From Chloroflexota bacterium (GTDB lineage Bacteria; Chloroflexota; UBA11872; UBA12225), in NCBI GenBank assembly GCA_030447525.1, contig JAUJOR010000011.1, positions 27,529-91,528 of the forward strand: DNA of 64,000 nt, given 5' to 3'. Made by a program: the position numbers and the translations under genes. The notes beneath the pieces are model-generated. The model was not told the DNA's origin. It searched no databases and worked only from the letters and a program-made list of their open reading frames with translations. Shown piece after piece: positions 27,837-36,478 of the stretch. Every line of letters starts with the position of its first letter. Within the stretch, counting starts at the first letter, position 1.

Positions 27837-28141
27837 CGCACGTCTGGCTCCTTCCTGCTCTAGGGTACGCCGCCCGGGCTGCCGGCGGCAGTGGGCTCCG
27901 GGAAGCCGTAAGTCACGCCGCCCGCCTCATCCAGGAATTTCAGCCGCGGAATACCCACCTCGTCTACCAGCATCGGCGCACTGGTCGAGTCGTTGTGGGT
28001 ACGAGTATCCCCGCCTGGACTGGCCGGGCGTAGAAACACCGGGCCAATCCCCTATCCGGACGACGCTGGGCGCGTCGTCCGCCCGAGGCGGTGACGTGCC
28101 CAGCGTCGTCGTGCGGACGCTGCCTCGGGAAGCTCGCTGCC
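27837..28141. other. Intergenic stretch
   Basis: Short frames only; nothing resembling a gene or structured RNA was seen between the Uma2 remnant and the general-stress protein gene. Confidence 0.45.
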
Positions 28142-28765
28142 TCAGGTAGCTATGCGACCGACGGCGGTGGAGGTAGTAGATCGGGTGCTGGCGGGGCCGA
28201 TGTCCCCGCCGTAGGCTCGCAGGAGATCGGCCGCCTCGCCAGCACGCTCCGCTCCGGCTTCGACGGTGACGAGCGTACGCCCGGCGCGGAAACCCGTCTC
28301 GAAGTAGCGCGCCTCTTCCTCCGGAATGCCCATGCCCACCAGGGCGCCGAGCAGGCCGCCAGCGGCGGCGCCGATGCCCGCGCCGGCCACCGCCGTGCCC
28401 CCGGCCAGCCCGAAGGCCGTGGCCAGGGCCCCACCGGCCACCACGGGTCCGATACCGGGGATGGCCAGGGCGCCCAGCCCCACCAGCCAGCCCAACAGCC
28501 CGCCGAGCAGGCTGCCGCCCAGCGCGCCCGTGGCCGCGCCCTCGGCGGCCTTGCTGCCGGTGGCCCCGGTGTCCTCCACTATCTGACCTTGCGCCGTGCG
28601 ATCGCGTAGGGCGACGCCGATACGGTCGCCGGGGAAGCCGGCATCCCGCAGGGCATTGATTGCCCGTTCGGCGTCCGCTCGGTCCTCGAATGAGGCTGCC
28701 ACCACGTTGCGCCCGCGGTAGTAGTCGCCATAGTCATACCGGCTGACGTTCACGTTCGTAGTCAT
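28142..28765 (-). CDS. General stress protein, YflT-like with glycine-zipper segment
   Basis: A 207-residue protein. The N-terminal NVVAASFEDRADAERAINAL then GFPGDRIGVALRD is the YflT/GSP17M-type alpha/beta domain. The middle (about 75-150) is very rich in Gly and Ala with zipper spacing (GALGGSLLGGLLGWLVGLGA; AGAGIGAAAGGLLGALVGMG) and could insert in a membrane. A second small domain starts at YFETGFRAGRTLVTVEA. GAAAGGAACC precedes the ATG. Such proteins are usually induced by heat, salt or desiccation; the CBS-pair gene next door supports a stress context. Confidence 0.75.
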   Translation of the reverse strand: MTTNVNVSRYDYGDYYRGRNVVAASFEDRADAERAINALRDAGFPGDRIGVALRDRTAQGQIVEDTGATGSKAAEGAATGALGGSLLGGLLGWLVGLGALAIPGIGPVVAGGALATAFGLAGGTAVAGAGIGAAAGGLLGALVGMGIPEEEARYFETGFRAGRTLVTVEAGAERAGEAADLLRAYGGDIGPASTRSTTSTAVGRIAT

Positions 28766-28873
28766 CCGTGGTTCCTTTCACTCGTACCTCGCGCCTGGCT
28801 CCGCTGCCGCAGCGCACGCCGCAACAGACGAGGTGCCAGGCCGGCGTCGCGGCTTCCCATCAGCCGCCCGCGT

Positions 28874-29299
28874 CTATCGCTCAGCTTTCTGGCCTTCGGC
28901 CAGGAGGCCGTCCAGCGCCTTGCGCAGCTGCTTGGCCACGTCGCCGGCGGACAAGATGCCCACCAGGCGGCCACCCTCCACCACCGGCAGCCGGCCCACC
29001 TTGTGCTGCCCCAGTTCCTGGGCTGCTTCCAGGACGTCCAGGTCGGGCCTGACCGTCACCAGGCCGGCGAAGGGTCCTCCGCCGCTCACGGCCTCCTTGA
29101 CGGCGTGGTCATGGGTGTGGCCCTCGGCCAGGTGGTCAACCACCAGGTCTCGGTCGGTGACGATTCCCACCGGCTGGTCTCCATCCACGATCACCACCGA
29201 GCCCACATCCTTCTGGGCCATGAGTTTGGCCACCTCGCTGATCGGGGTGCCCACCGTGGCCGTGGCCACATCGGTGTTCATCATGTCCCGTACAAGCAT
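28874..29299 (-). CDS. CBS-domain pair protein
   Basis: A 141-residue stand-alone tandem CBS protein. Repeat 1 is about residues 1-57 (MMNTDVATATVGTPISEV, VIVDGDQPVGIVTDRDLVV) and repeat 2 about 72-133 (LVTVRPDLDVLEAAQELG, RLPVVEGGRLVGILSAGDVA). The Asp in TDRD and SAGD would contact ribose of a bound adenine nucleotide. Free CBS pairs act as energy-state sensors on partner enzymes. AGAAAGGGTGAGCC precedes the ATG. Confidence 0.92.
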   Translation of the reverse strand: MLVRDMMNTDVATATVGTPISEVAKLMAQKDVGSVVIVDGDQPVGIVTDRDLVVDHLAEGHTHDHAVKEAVSGGGPFAGLVTVRPDLDVLEAAQELGQHKVGRLPVVEGGRLVGILSAGDVAKQLRKALDGLLAEGQKAER

Positions 29300-29595
29300 G
29301 GCTCACCCTTTCTGGCGCCAGCTACCTGAGCCTCGGGTCCTGCGAGAGGCCGGCGCCCACGCTTAATATGGCGCAGAATCCGTGCCGCGGGACCGTCCGA
29401 GCGCAGCGCGTCTTTCCCCGTACGGGTTAGCCGGATGGGGAAGTCCAGCACATGGTGCTCGTGGCCATGACGACACCCAGTCACCGAGCCGCCTGCCCCT
29501 CGGGCGACCGGGACATTGGCACGGCGCGCAAGGGGCGTGCCGCCAAGCGGTCAGCCGGGGGCGCCGCGCCTGGTCGGGGCCGGCTGTGCGAGCCG

Positions 29596-30858
29596 TCAGA
29601 GCGACGACAGCAGGTCGAGCGCCTCGTCCGCTAGGTCGAGGAGGGCGTACGTCCGGAAGCTGTGCCGGGCGACGTATTCCTCCAGGGGACGGTCAACCTC
29701 GGCAGGATCGGGAAACCGCCAGGTGCGGAAGCGCTCGTCCACGAGCGTGGCCGGGTCGCAGCCGGTCTGAAGCGCGACGAAAAGGGCGGCGTGTGCCGCG
29801 TAGGCGAAGCGCACCGCCCGCTGGGCGCGCGGGACGCCGGCCCACCCCGAGTCGCGCAGACCGTCCTGGTACCCGCGGAAGATTGCGTTGTCCAGGCGGC
29901 GGGGCTCGGCCTGGTCAGTGGCATGCATCACCGCGTTCCCGAGCAGATGTCCTGCATCCTCCCCTAGCGCTTCCCGGCCGACGACGTCCCAATCGATCCC
30001 CACCGTCTGCTCTCCGGACGGGGCGCCATCAGTACCTGGCGTGGGGCGGGAGAACAGGTTGTTGCGCTTGGCGTCCCCGTGCGTCAGCCCCTGGGGGAGC
30101 CGCGCCAGCTGGTCGAGCAGGCGCTCCCGCTCCTCCCACAGCCGCCGCAAGCGGGGGGCTACCGGCGTCGGGTACGCTTCGCACAGGCTCGGGTGTCTCC
30201 AGGCCTCGGGGCGCTGGAGCGGGCCTTGTACCACCTCCCCCAGGACGGCCATCCACTTGAAGGGGTGCTGCCAGGTCTCTTCGTCGATGCGGTCGAGCGT
30301 CGACCGACTCATCAGCGCCAGCCAGCCGCCCGGGAAGCCCGGCGCCAGCCACTCGTAGGCCGGGATGGTCCGGGCCGTGGCGTCGGCCCCATTGAGCTGG
30401 CCCAGGTGGCGGGAGGCCGTCCCGAACCGCTCGACTGGCCAGACAGTGCCCTCCGCCTCCGCCACGTCCTCCAGCCACAGGCGTGCGCCGTCCGGACGCT
30501 CTTCGACGGCATAGCAGCGGGCGGCAGTGAGCCCGCAGGGGAGCGCTGCCAACAGCCCGGACTGGTAGGCCACCGCCTCCCGCTTCCAGTAGTCGGGCGC
30601 CCGCGGATCAAGGCTGCCGGCGCCCCCGGCGCCCTCAGTGGGCGCTGGATGATCCTTGAGGATCAGCGACCAGGGCGCCGCCCGGCCCCGCTCACCTGTA
30701 CTCCCGGAGAGGCGGTAGACGCGGGCCGTGGTGTGGCCGGCGCCCAACTCAGTGGCCCGCCACTCACCGACCTCCACAGCACCCCCGCCCAACGCCAGGC
30801 GCACTACCTCGGTCATGGTCTGTTGGTCGAGCTGTGGGCCCTGGGGGGCGGCGCTCAT
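29596..30858 (-). CDS. Aminoglycoside-phosphotransferase-family kinase
   Basis: A 420-residue member of the APH/choline-kinase fold. Brenner's motif is present as LTHGDAKRNNLF, with the catalytic Asp and the Asn that binds magnesium, and the DFG-equivalent aspartates lie in VGIDWDVVG. The N-lobe lysine is in SLILKDHPAP. The length is above that of APH drug-resistance enzymes, so a small-molecule kinase (sugar, amino acid or macrolide type) is equally likely. It stands alone, with a 10-bp palindrome upstream. Resistance should not be assumed. Confidence 0.8.
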   Translation of the reverse strand: MSAAPQGPQLDQQTMTEVVRLALGGGAVEVGEWRATELGAGHTTARVYRLSGSTGERGRAAPWSLILKDHPAPTEGAGGAGSLDPRAPDYWKREAVAYQSGLLAALPCGLTAARCYAVEERPDGARLWLEDVAEAEGTVWPVERFGTASRHLGQLNGADATARTIPAYEWLAPGFPGGWLALMSRSTLDRIDEETWQHPFKWMAVLGEVVQGPLQRPEAWRHPSLCEAYPTPVAPRLRRLWEERERLLDQLARLPQGLTHGDAKRNNLFSRPTPGTDGAPSGEQTVGIDWDVVGREALGEDAGHLLGNAVMHATDQAEPRRLDNAIFRGYQDGLRDSGWAGVPRAQRAVRFAYAAHAALFVALQTGCDPATLVDERFRTWRFPDPAEVDRPLEEYVARHSFRTYALLDLADEALDLLSSL

Positions 30859-31237
30859 GCGGCCGGCAAAGGATGGGCGTCGTGCGTAACCGGAACGTTA
30901 ACGTCCCGGCGGTGCGCGCCGGCGCGGGGTGTGCTTACGGCCAGGCCCTGCCGACCGGGCGGCGGGGCAACTGAGTGTGCGCCGCGGAGCACGCGCCCGC
31001 CGCGAGGCGGCCTCTGGTCGCCGCAGCCGCGCCCTCGGCGGGATCGAGGCATCCTACCGGTCCTCGCTTGCGCGGCAGGGATCGTGCGGGGTGTGCCAGG
31101 AGGAGCTGTGCCATGGCGATCGAGCACATGGGGAGAGACCCTGATGTGCCACGGGGCCCGAGACGTGGCGTACCCCCAGCCGTCGCTCTGAGATACCCCG
31201 GCGAGCGGAACGTGATGGATCGGAGGGGAGGGAAACC
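30859..31237. promoter_or_regulatory. Divergent intergenic region with a perfect ACGTTAACGT palindrome
   Basis: The region separates the APH-family gene (minus) from the NADH dehydrogenase gene (plus). ACGTTAACGT at 30895-30904 lies 37 bases upstream of the APH start codon, where a repressor site would be placed. Near the other end GGAGGGGAGGG (31223-31233) is the ribosome site of the GTG start at 31238. No gene in the stretch is supported. Confidence 0.4.
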
Positions 31238-32653
31238 GTGGCCACCCTGCCAGATGTCGAGATGACGCCGGGAGGCGGTGGCGGCTTCGGGAACGGCGGC
31301 TATTCGCGAAGCCCCACCCCGCCCGCCGTCGCTCACGTCGTCGTCGTCGGTGGGGGCTTCGGCGGGCTCTACACTGCCCGAACGCTGGCGCGCCGGCCGG
31401 TGCGGATTACGCTGGTGGATCGCCAGAACTACCACCTCTTCCAGCCGTTGCTCTACCAGGTTGCGACAGCGCAGCTGTCGCCGGGCGATATCGCTGAGCC
31501 TATCCGAGCCCTCCTGCGCAAGCACCCGAACGTGCGCGTCTTGCTGGGCGAGGTGACCGGGGTTGACCTTGGCGGCCGGCGCGTCGTGCTCGACGGCGGT
31601 CTGGCGCTCGGCTACGACTACCTCGTCCTCGCCACCGGGGCGCGCCACGCCTACTTCGGCCACCCCGAATGGGAGTCGCTGGCACCGGGGCTGAAGAACC
31701 TCGATGACGCGGTGGAGATCCGCCGCCGCATCCTCCTGGCCTTCGAGCTGGCGGAGCGCACCCCGGACCAGGGGCAGCGCCGGGCCCTACTCACCTTCGT
31801 CGTCGTCGGCGGCGGCCCGACGGGCGTGGAGCTCGCCGGCACCCTGGCCGAGATGGCGCGGCGCACGCTGGTCGGCGACTTCCGGGCCATCGACCCCGCC
31901 GAGGCGCGCGTCGTGTTGGTGGAGCGCAAGCCGCGGGTGCTCCCCGAGTTCCCGGAAGACCTCTCGGCGGTGGCCGAGGGCTCACTGCGCGCGCTGGGAG
32001 TAGAGGTACGCACCGGGGCGGGCGTGACGGCGGTGACCCCCGACGCCGTGTGGTTGGGGGACGAGCCCATCGCCACCAGAACGGCTCTGTGGGCCGCGGG
32101 CGTAGCCGTCTCGCCGCTGGCCACGACCCTCGGCGTGCCCCTCGACCGCAGCGGCCGGGTGATCGTGGCGCCGGATCTGACGCTGCCCCAGCACCCACAA
32201 GTGTATGCCATCGGTGACATCGCCGCGTTCGCCGGCGGCCCAGGAGGCGCGCCGCTGCCAGGAGTAGCGACGGTGGCCATCCAGCAGGGCCAATGGGCCG
32301 CGGCCAACATCTGGCGCACCATTCGCCGGCGCGGGCGCCGGCGGTTCCGCTATGCCGAACGCGGCTACCTCGCGGTGATCGGCCGCGGGGCGGCCGTGGC
32401 CTACTTCGGGCGCTTCCGCCTCCAGGGACTCCCCGCCTGGCTGGCCTGGCTGCTGGTACACGTGATCTACCTGATGGGCTTCGAGAACCGGCTACTCGTG
32501 CTCGTCCAGTGGGCCTGGTTGTACCTGACGCACCAGCGCGGGGCGCGCCTTATCACCGGCCGGCGGACGAATCCAGCCTCGGTCGCGCCGGGACCAGCCG
32601 TCAGACACCTCCCGGCGGCCGGTGGTGACGATCCGCCCGCTCCCCTGATGTAG
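31238..32653 (+). CDS. ndh: Type II NADH dehydrogenase (NDH-2)
   Basis: A 471-residue flavoprotein that oxidises NADH and reduces quinone without pumping protons. The FAD site is VVVGGGFGGLYTARTL, with QNYHLFQPLLYQVAT as in NDH-2 enzymes. The NADH site is VVVGGGPTGVELAGTLAEM. The second FAD contact lies in VYAIGDIAAF. LPGVATVAIQQGQWAA supplies the NDH-2 Gln-Gln quinone-side motif, and the C-terminal amphipathic end (YLMGFENRLLVLVQWAW) attaches to the membrane. The GTG at 31238 has a good ribosome site, though the ATG at 31262 is possible. The stop codon is in a 14-bp tandem repeat. Confidence 0.9.
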   Translation: MATLPDVEMTPGGGGGFGNGGYSRSPTPPAVAHVVVVGGGFGGLYTARTLARRPVRITLVDRQNYHLFQPLLYQVATAQLSPGDIAEPIRALLRKHPNVRVLLGEVTGVDLGGRRVVLDGGLALGYDYLVLATGARHAYFGHPEWESLAPGLKNLDDAVEIRRRILLAFELAERTPDQGQRRALLTFVVVGGGPTGVELAGTLAEMARRTLVGDFRAIDPAEARVVLVERKPRVLPEFPEDLSAVAEGSLRALGVEVRTGAGVTAVTPDAVWLGDEPIATRTALWAAGVAVSPLATTLGVPLDRSGRVIVAPDLTLPQHPQVYAIGDIAAFAGGPGGAPLPGVATVAIQQGQWAAANIWRTIRRRGRRRFRYAERGYLAVIGRGAAVAYFGRFRLQGLPAWLAWLLVHVIYLMGFENRLLVLVQWAWLYLTHQRGARLITGRRTNPASVAPGPAVRHLPAAGGDDPPAPLM

Positions 32654-32686
32654 CCCCCCTGATGTAGCCCCCCTGATGTAGCTACG
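32645..32686. repeat. Three 14-bp tandem repeats at the end of the NDH-2 gene
   Basis: The unit CTGATGTAGCCCCC begins at 32645, 32659 and 32673. The first copy carries the TAG stop of the NDH-2 gene. The third copy runs into the palindrome GTAGCTAC (32677-32684), which overlaps the stop of the convergent sulfatase gene at 32682. Confidence 0.85.
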
Positions 32687-34196
32687 AGGGACTTCTCCAT
32701 GGGTGCATAGCATCAGGTGCATGGCACAGGGCGTCGATCGCCCCCGCACGCTCGTTGAGCCGCTGCTCGGCGTCTGACCCGCGCATGCCTCGCGTGTGCC
32801 CCGCGACGCGCACCGCCACCGGGCCCCCGCCGGAGGTGTGCTCCTGGAGCCACTGCACGTCGGTAAGGTCGCCGCGCCAGGTGAGCAGGGCGTGGAGCAT
32901 CGCCTGGCGCACCTCGCCGTAGGCCGCGTCCTCCCACAGGTCTCGCCGCTCGGCCGGGTCGTTCACCCGGTCCCACAACCGGCCCCTGCCTTCCTCCAGG
33001 TAGTACTCCAGCTTCCAACGCTCCGTCGCCAGGGCGCACGCCTTGTAGAGATGCGAGACGGCGCAGCGGCGCGGGCTGTCCTCCCCCCGGGAGAGCGGGC
33101 CGAGCAGGTCAAAGCCCTGGACGGCCGGGACATCGAGCCCGGCGCCCGCCAGGATCGTCGCGGTCAGGTCGTTCCAGATCGCGAAGCGCCGCCGCTGGCC
33201 CTGGGGCAGCACACCCGGCAGGCGCATGATCAGGGGCACGCGCCAGGAGGCGTCGTAGAAGTTGTGCTTGTCGTTGAAGCCATGATCCCAATACTGCTGC
33301 CCGTGATCTGAGGTAAAGATGACCAGCGTGTTCTCGCGCAACCCGCGCTCGTCCAGCCAGCGGATGAGCCGCCCGATCTGGGCATCGCAGTACGCCGCCA
33401 GCCCGTAATACAGCCGCCGGGCGGCGTCGATGCGCGTCATGTCCGGCGCGCCATCCGGCAGCCGTGGTATGGCGCCGTGCCCCTCACTCGCCCCCTCACC
33501 GCTGGATCGCCCTTCCAGTCCCAGGAGCATCTTGAGATGGCGGGGGTGACGCGTCTCCTCACCCGGCGTGTAGTTGAGCGGTGGCAGGGCGCGATCGTCG
33601 AACAGCGTCGCCCACCGCCCCGGTGGATCCAGGGGGGCGTGCGGGCTAAGCAGCGAGCAAAAGGCGAAGAACGGCCCCTTCCCCGCCGACGTCAGCGCGT
33701 CCAGCTCACGGATGGTGGTATCGACCAGGAATGCCTCGCTGAACAGCTCCTCGGGCACCGGGTTGGGGTGGCGCGTCGCGCGGTTGAAGCCGTGCGCACG
33801 CAGGTGTTCGGCGTAGAAGTCGTCCCCCTGGCCGGACTTCTCCCCTTTCAGCACGTGCTGCACGTGGAAGCTCGGGGGCACCGGCCCAAAGTGCGTCTTG
33901 CCCACCATGACGTTGGTATAGCCCGCCTCCGCCAGCAGGTCGGGCAGCAGCGCCAGATGCGTACGGCGCGTGACGCCGTTCTCGATGCATCCGTGCACCG
34001 GCGTGTGCGTCCCGGTGATCAAGCTGCAGCGTGCCGGCATGCACACCGGCGCCGGCGTGTGCGCCTGGTCGAACACCACCCCCTCGCCGGCCAGGTGGTC
34101 GAGGTGCGGCGAGACGGCGTGCGAGTTACCGTAGACACCCAGCGTGTCGCAGCGCGACGTGTCGGTGGTGATCAGCAGGACGTTGAAGCGCGACAC
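32682..34196 (-). CDS. Sulfatase (type I, formylglycine-dependent)
   Basis: A 504-residue alkaline-phosphatase-superfamily sulfatase. The N-terminal metal site is LLITTDTSRCDTLG; CMPARCSLITG contains the Cys52 to be converted to formylglycine. GKTHFGPVP supplies the conserved Lys/His, and VIFTSDHGQQYWDHG the distal metal aspartate and histidine. It has no signal peptide, so it should act in the cytoplasm on an imported sulfate ester, or be a phosphonate/phosphate diesterase relative. Order on the minus strand is PhyH, binding protein, this sulfatase; the binding protein stop is 21 bases upstream. Confidence 0.92.
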   Translation of the reverse strand: MSRFNVLLITTDTSRCDTLGVYGNSHAVSPHLDHLAGEGVVFDQAHTPAPVCMPARCSLITGTHTPVHGCIENGVTRRTHLALLPDLLAEAGYTNVMVGKTHFGPVPPSFHVQHVLKGEKSGQGDDFYAEHLRAHGFNRATRHPNPVPEELFSEAFLVDTTIRELDALTSAGKGPFFAFCSLLSPHAPLDPPGRWATLFDDRALPPLNYTPGEETRHPRHLKMLLGLEGRSSGEGASEGHGAIPRLPDGAPDMTRIDAARRLYYGLAAYCDAQIGRLIRWLDERGLRENTLVIFTSDHGQQYWDHGFNDKHNFYDASWRVPLIMRLPGVLPQGQRRRFAIWNDLTATILAGAGLDVPAVQGFDLLGPLSRGEDSPRRCAVSHLYKACALATERWKLEYYLEEGRGRLWDRVNDPAERRDLWEDAAYGEVRQAMLHALLTWRGDLTDVQWLQEHTSGGGPVAVRVAGHTRGMRGSDAEQRLNERAGAIDALCHAPDAMHPWRSPS

Positions 34197-34217
34197 GAGA
34201 AGTGCCCGGAGGGTACC

Positions 34218-35615
34218 TTAAGGAGCCGTTGCCGGCCGACTACCGTCGAGGAGCCGCTGCACTACCGGTGCGATCTCCCGGAGGGTGGCCGCCACCGAGG
34301 TGCCGGCCCCCTCTGGGCCGAAGAGCCGGTTGAATGCGGGCCCAACGGCATCGCGCGCGATGTCGGGCCACGCGGGCGTGAGGTGATCGCCGTAGCCCAT
34401 CTGCCACGCGTCCCACGCCACCTCCCAATCATCCACACCGTGACTCTTGAGGTAGCGGATGAACGTCTGCTTGTGCGCCTCATTCAGCGTCACCGGCATC
34501 CGTCCCCACAGCTCGATCATGGCCGTCTGGCCATCGTCGTTGATGAACTTGAGAAATTCGTAGCAGTCGTCGGGAAACTTGGTACTCCTGAAGGCGACGT
34601 TGACGTCGATCGACATCCACGTTGCCTCCTGCTTGCCCCTGGGCAGCGGGGCCATGCCCCACGGCGCTTTCATTTGCTTGGCCAGGTCCGGCACCATCCA
34701 GATGCCCTCCTGGCGCATGGCGTGCTTCCCCTCCCAGAGCCCCTTCCCCTGGATGCCCGCGTCCGGTCCGGTGTCCATGAAGCGATGACGCCAGGCGAGC
34801 TCGTGGACGAACTGGACGGCTGCGACCACCTCCGCTGAATCGAAGCGCTGCCTCGTGGGGAGCACCAACCGGTCGAAGACGCGCGCCCCGTTCTGCACGA
34901 TCCAGGGCTCAACGCGGCCGAAGCTGAGGCCCTGTCCATACCCATACTGCATCTCGCCGCCGGGTCCCCCGTCACGGGTCAGGCGTCTTGCACGATCCAG
35001 CAAATCCTGCCAGGTCCAGCCGCGCTTCGGGAGGGGTGCCCCCGCTTGCTCAAACGCGCTGCGGCTGTAGAAGATGACGTACGTCCCTGCCTCGACCGGC
35101 AGGCCCCAGGTGTGCCCCAGCAGGTCCACGATATCCCGCGAGCGCGGGTGGAGCCGCTCCTGCTGGTTGAACGACCGATCCCGTTTGATGTGTCCCTCGA
35201 TCGGCAGGAGCAGCCCCTTGGCGGCGAAGGAGACGTAATCGTTGCCGCCTTGCATGAAGGTGAGGTCGGGCAGGGTGTCAGCCGCCGCCTGGACGAGCAG
35301 TTTCTGGTAGTGATTGCCTTCACCGGGCAGCGCCTCCTCGACGACCTGCGCGTCTGGGTGCGCCCGGTTCCACGCCTCGACGACGGCGGTCTGCGCCGGC
35401 CGGGAGGGCGCCCCGGGCCAGGGTGCGTGCCGCAGCGTCACCTGCTCACCGGGCTTGCGTTTGGGCGCTGTCGGGGCGGTCTCGCGCCCTTCGCCCTCCC
35501 GGCAGGCCGCGAGGGGCAGTACCCCGGAGGCACAGACGGCGGTGGCGCCCCGGAGGCACGCCCGGCGGGTGGCGGCCGGCAGGCGAGCGCTGGCCCAGGG
35601 AGATGGCCGCGTCAC
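34218..35615 (-). CDS. Extracellular solute-binding protein, Tat lipoprotein
   Basis: A 465-residue ABC-type binding protein (family 1, sugar class). The GTG at 35615, 8 bases after the PhyH stop, gives TRRACLRGATAVCASGVLPL then AAC: a twin arginine, a hydrophobic stretch and a lipobox. The body has the typical features: AVVEAWNRAHPDAQVVEEAL, DLTFMQGGNDYVSFAAKG, VEAGTYVIFYSRSAFEQAG. It would present a substrate to an importer whose permeases are not in this window. The longer frame to 35924 overlaps PhyH and is rejected. It is probably co-transcribed with PhyH and the sulfatase. Confidence 0.88.
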   Translation of the reverse strand: MTRPSPWASARLPAATRRACLRGATAVCASGVLPLAACREGEGRETAPTAPKRKPGEQVTLRHAPWPGAPSRPAQTAVVEAWNRAHPDAQVVEEALPGEGNHYQKLLVQAAADTLPDLTFMQGGNDYVSFAAKGLLLPIEGHIKRDRSFNQQERLHPRSRDIVDLLGHTWGLPVEAGTYVIFYSRSAFEQAGAPLPKRGWTWQDLLDRARRLTRDGGPGGEMQYGYGQGLSFGRVEPWIVQNGARVFDRLVLPTRQRFDSAEVVAAVQFVHELAWRHRFMDTGPDAGIQGKGLWEGKHAMRQEGIWMVPDLAKQMKAPWGMAPLPRGKQEATWMSIDVNVAFRSTKFPDDCYEFLKFINDDGQTAMIELWGRMPVTLNEAHKQTFIRYLKSHGVDDWEVAWDAWQMGYGDHLTPAWPDIARDAVGPAFNRLFGPEGAGTSVAATLREIAPVVQRLLDGSRPATAP

Positions 35616-35623
35616 GGGGCCCT

Positions 35624-36418
35624 TCAAGCGCCGACGGGCGCCGGGCGCAGGATCTTCCACTGCTCCCCGTTCCCCTGCGGCACCGTCGCCTCCTGGTAGG
35701 AGGTGATGAACGCCCGACGCACCGTCTCCGTCTCGTTGCCCTTGGAGCCGTGCCACAGGAGCGCGCTGAAGAGCACCGCCGATCCCGCCGCCACCGGCAC
35801 CGGGATGGCCTGCTCCCTGAGGATCGCCTCGATCTCCTGATCGTTCATCGACAGCCGGCACTGGCCGTAGCTCTTGTTGGCGTGCTGCTGCAACCCCCAC
35901 TGGTGGCTCTTGGGCACCACCCACAGGCAGCCGTTGGTCTCGTGCGCACGCTGCAGGGGGATCCAGACGGACATGCGGGTCTGACTCTCTGACTTCTGCA
36001 CGTAGTACGCGTCATCCTGGTGCCAGTGGCATGGCATGTCGGTGAAGGGCGGCTTGGCGATCAGCTTCACCGAATAGATGGCGATGCCAGGCTTCACGAT
36101 GTCCTCGATCAGATCCAGGACACGACCATCCTCGGCGAAGCGCTGGCATACCTCGGAGCGAAGACCCAGTTGCAAGAGGGAGCCGCTGCCGTCATGGTGG
36201 GCCACGCCGCGCGCTTCCCCACGCTCGCGTCGCTCGGCCAGCAGGCGCTCCAGCAGGCGGTCGATCTCGTCGTCCACCGCCTCCAGCTCGTCCGCCGGGA
36301 TCACGTCCGGCACGACGACGTACCCCAGCTCCTCGTAGGTGTGCCGTTCGGCGGCGCTCAGCCGGCGGGCCGACGCGCCCGATCCTGCGTTCCGGGGCGC
36401 TGCCATTATGGTTGCCAT
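35624..36418 (-). CDS. Phytanoyl-CoA-dioxygenase-family (PhyH) oxygenase
   Basis: A 264-residue Fe(II)/2-oxoglutarate-dependent oxygenase. MPCHWHQDDAYYVQ contains the HxD iron ligands and LLWHGSKGN the distal His; an Arg for 2-oxoglutarate is expected in the following NETETVRRAFI. The ATG at 36418 follows GGGAGGGGAAAGACC, so the frame upstream to 36469 is dropped. Family members hydroxylate varied small molecules, including oxidative C-S and C-O cleavage in some cases. As the first gene of an operon with a binding protein and a sulfatase, it may oxidise the imported substrate; the substrate is unknown. Confidence 0.88.
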   Translation of the reverse strand: MATIMAAPRNAGSGASARRLSAAERHTYEELGYVVVPDVIPADELEAVDDEIDRLLERLLAERRERGEARGVAHHDGSGSLLQLGLRSEVCQRFAEDGRVLDLIEDIVKPGIAIYSVKLIAKPPFTDMPCHWHQDDAYYVQKSESQTRMSVWIPLQRAHETNGCLWVVPKSHQWGLQQHANKSYGQCRLSMNDQEIEAILREQAIPVPVAAGSAVLFSALLWHGSKGNETETVRRAFITSYQEATVPQGNGEQWKILRPAPVGA

Positions 36419-36478
36419 GGTCTTTCCCCTCCCTGATGCCAGTTTGGACAAGACGTCGCCGGGCGGCAAGGTACCCCC

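Noticed and set aside
29596..30858. Aminoglycoside resistance gene
   Set aside because: The fold and motifs support only the APH/choline-kinase family; length and context give no drug specificity.
35616..35924. N-terminal extension of the binding protein at 34218
   Set aside because: It overlaps the PhyH gene; the GTG at 35615 directly precedes the Tat signal.
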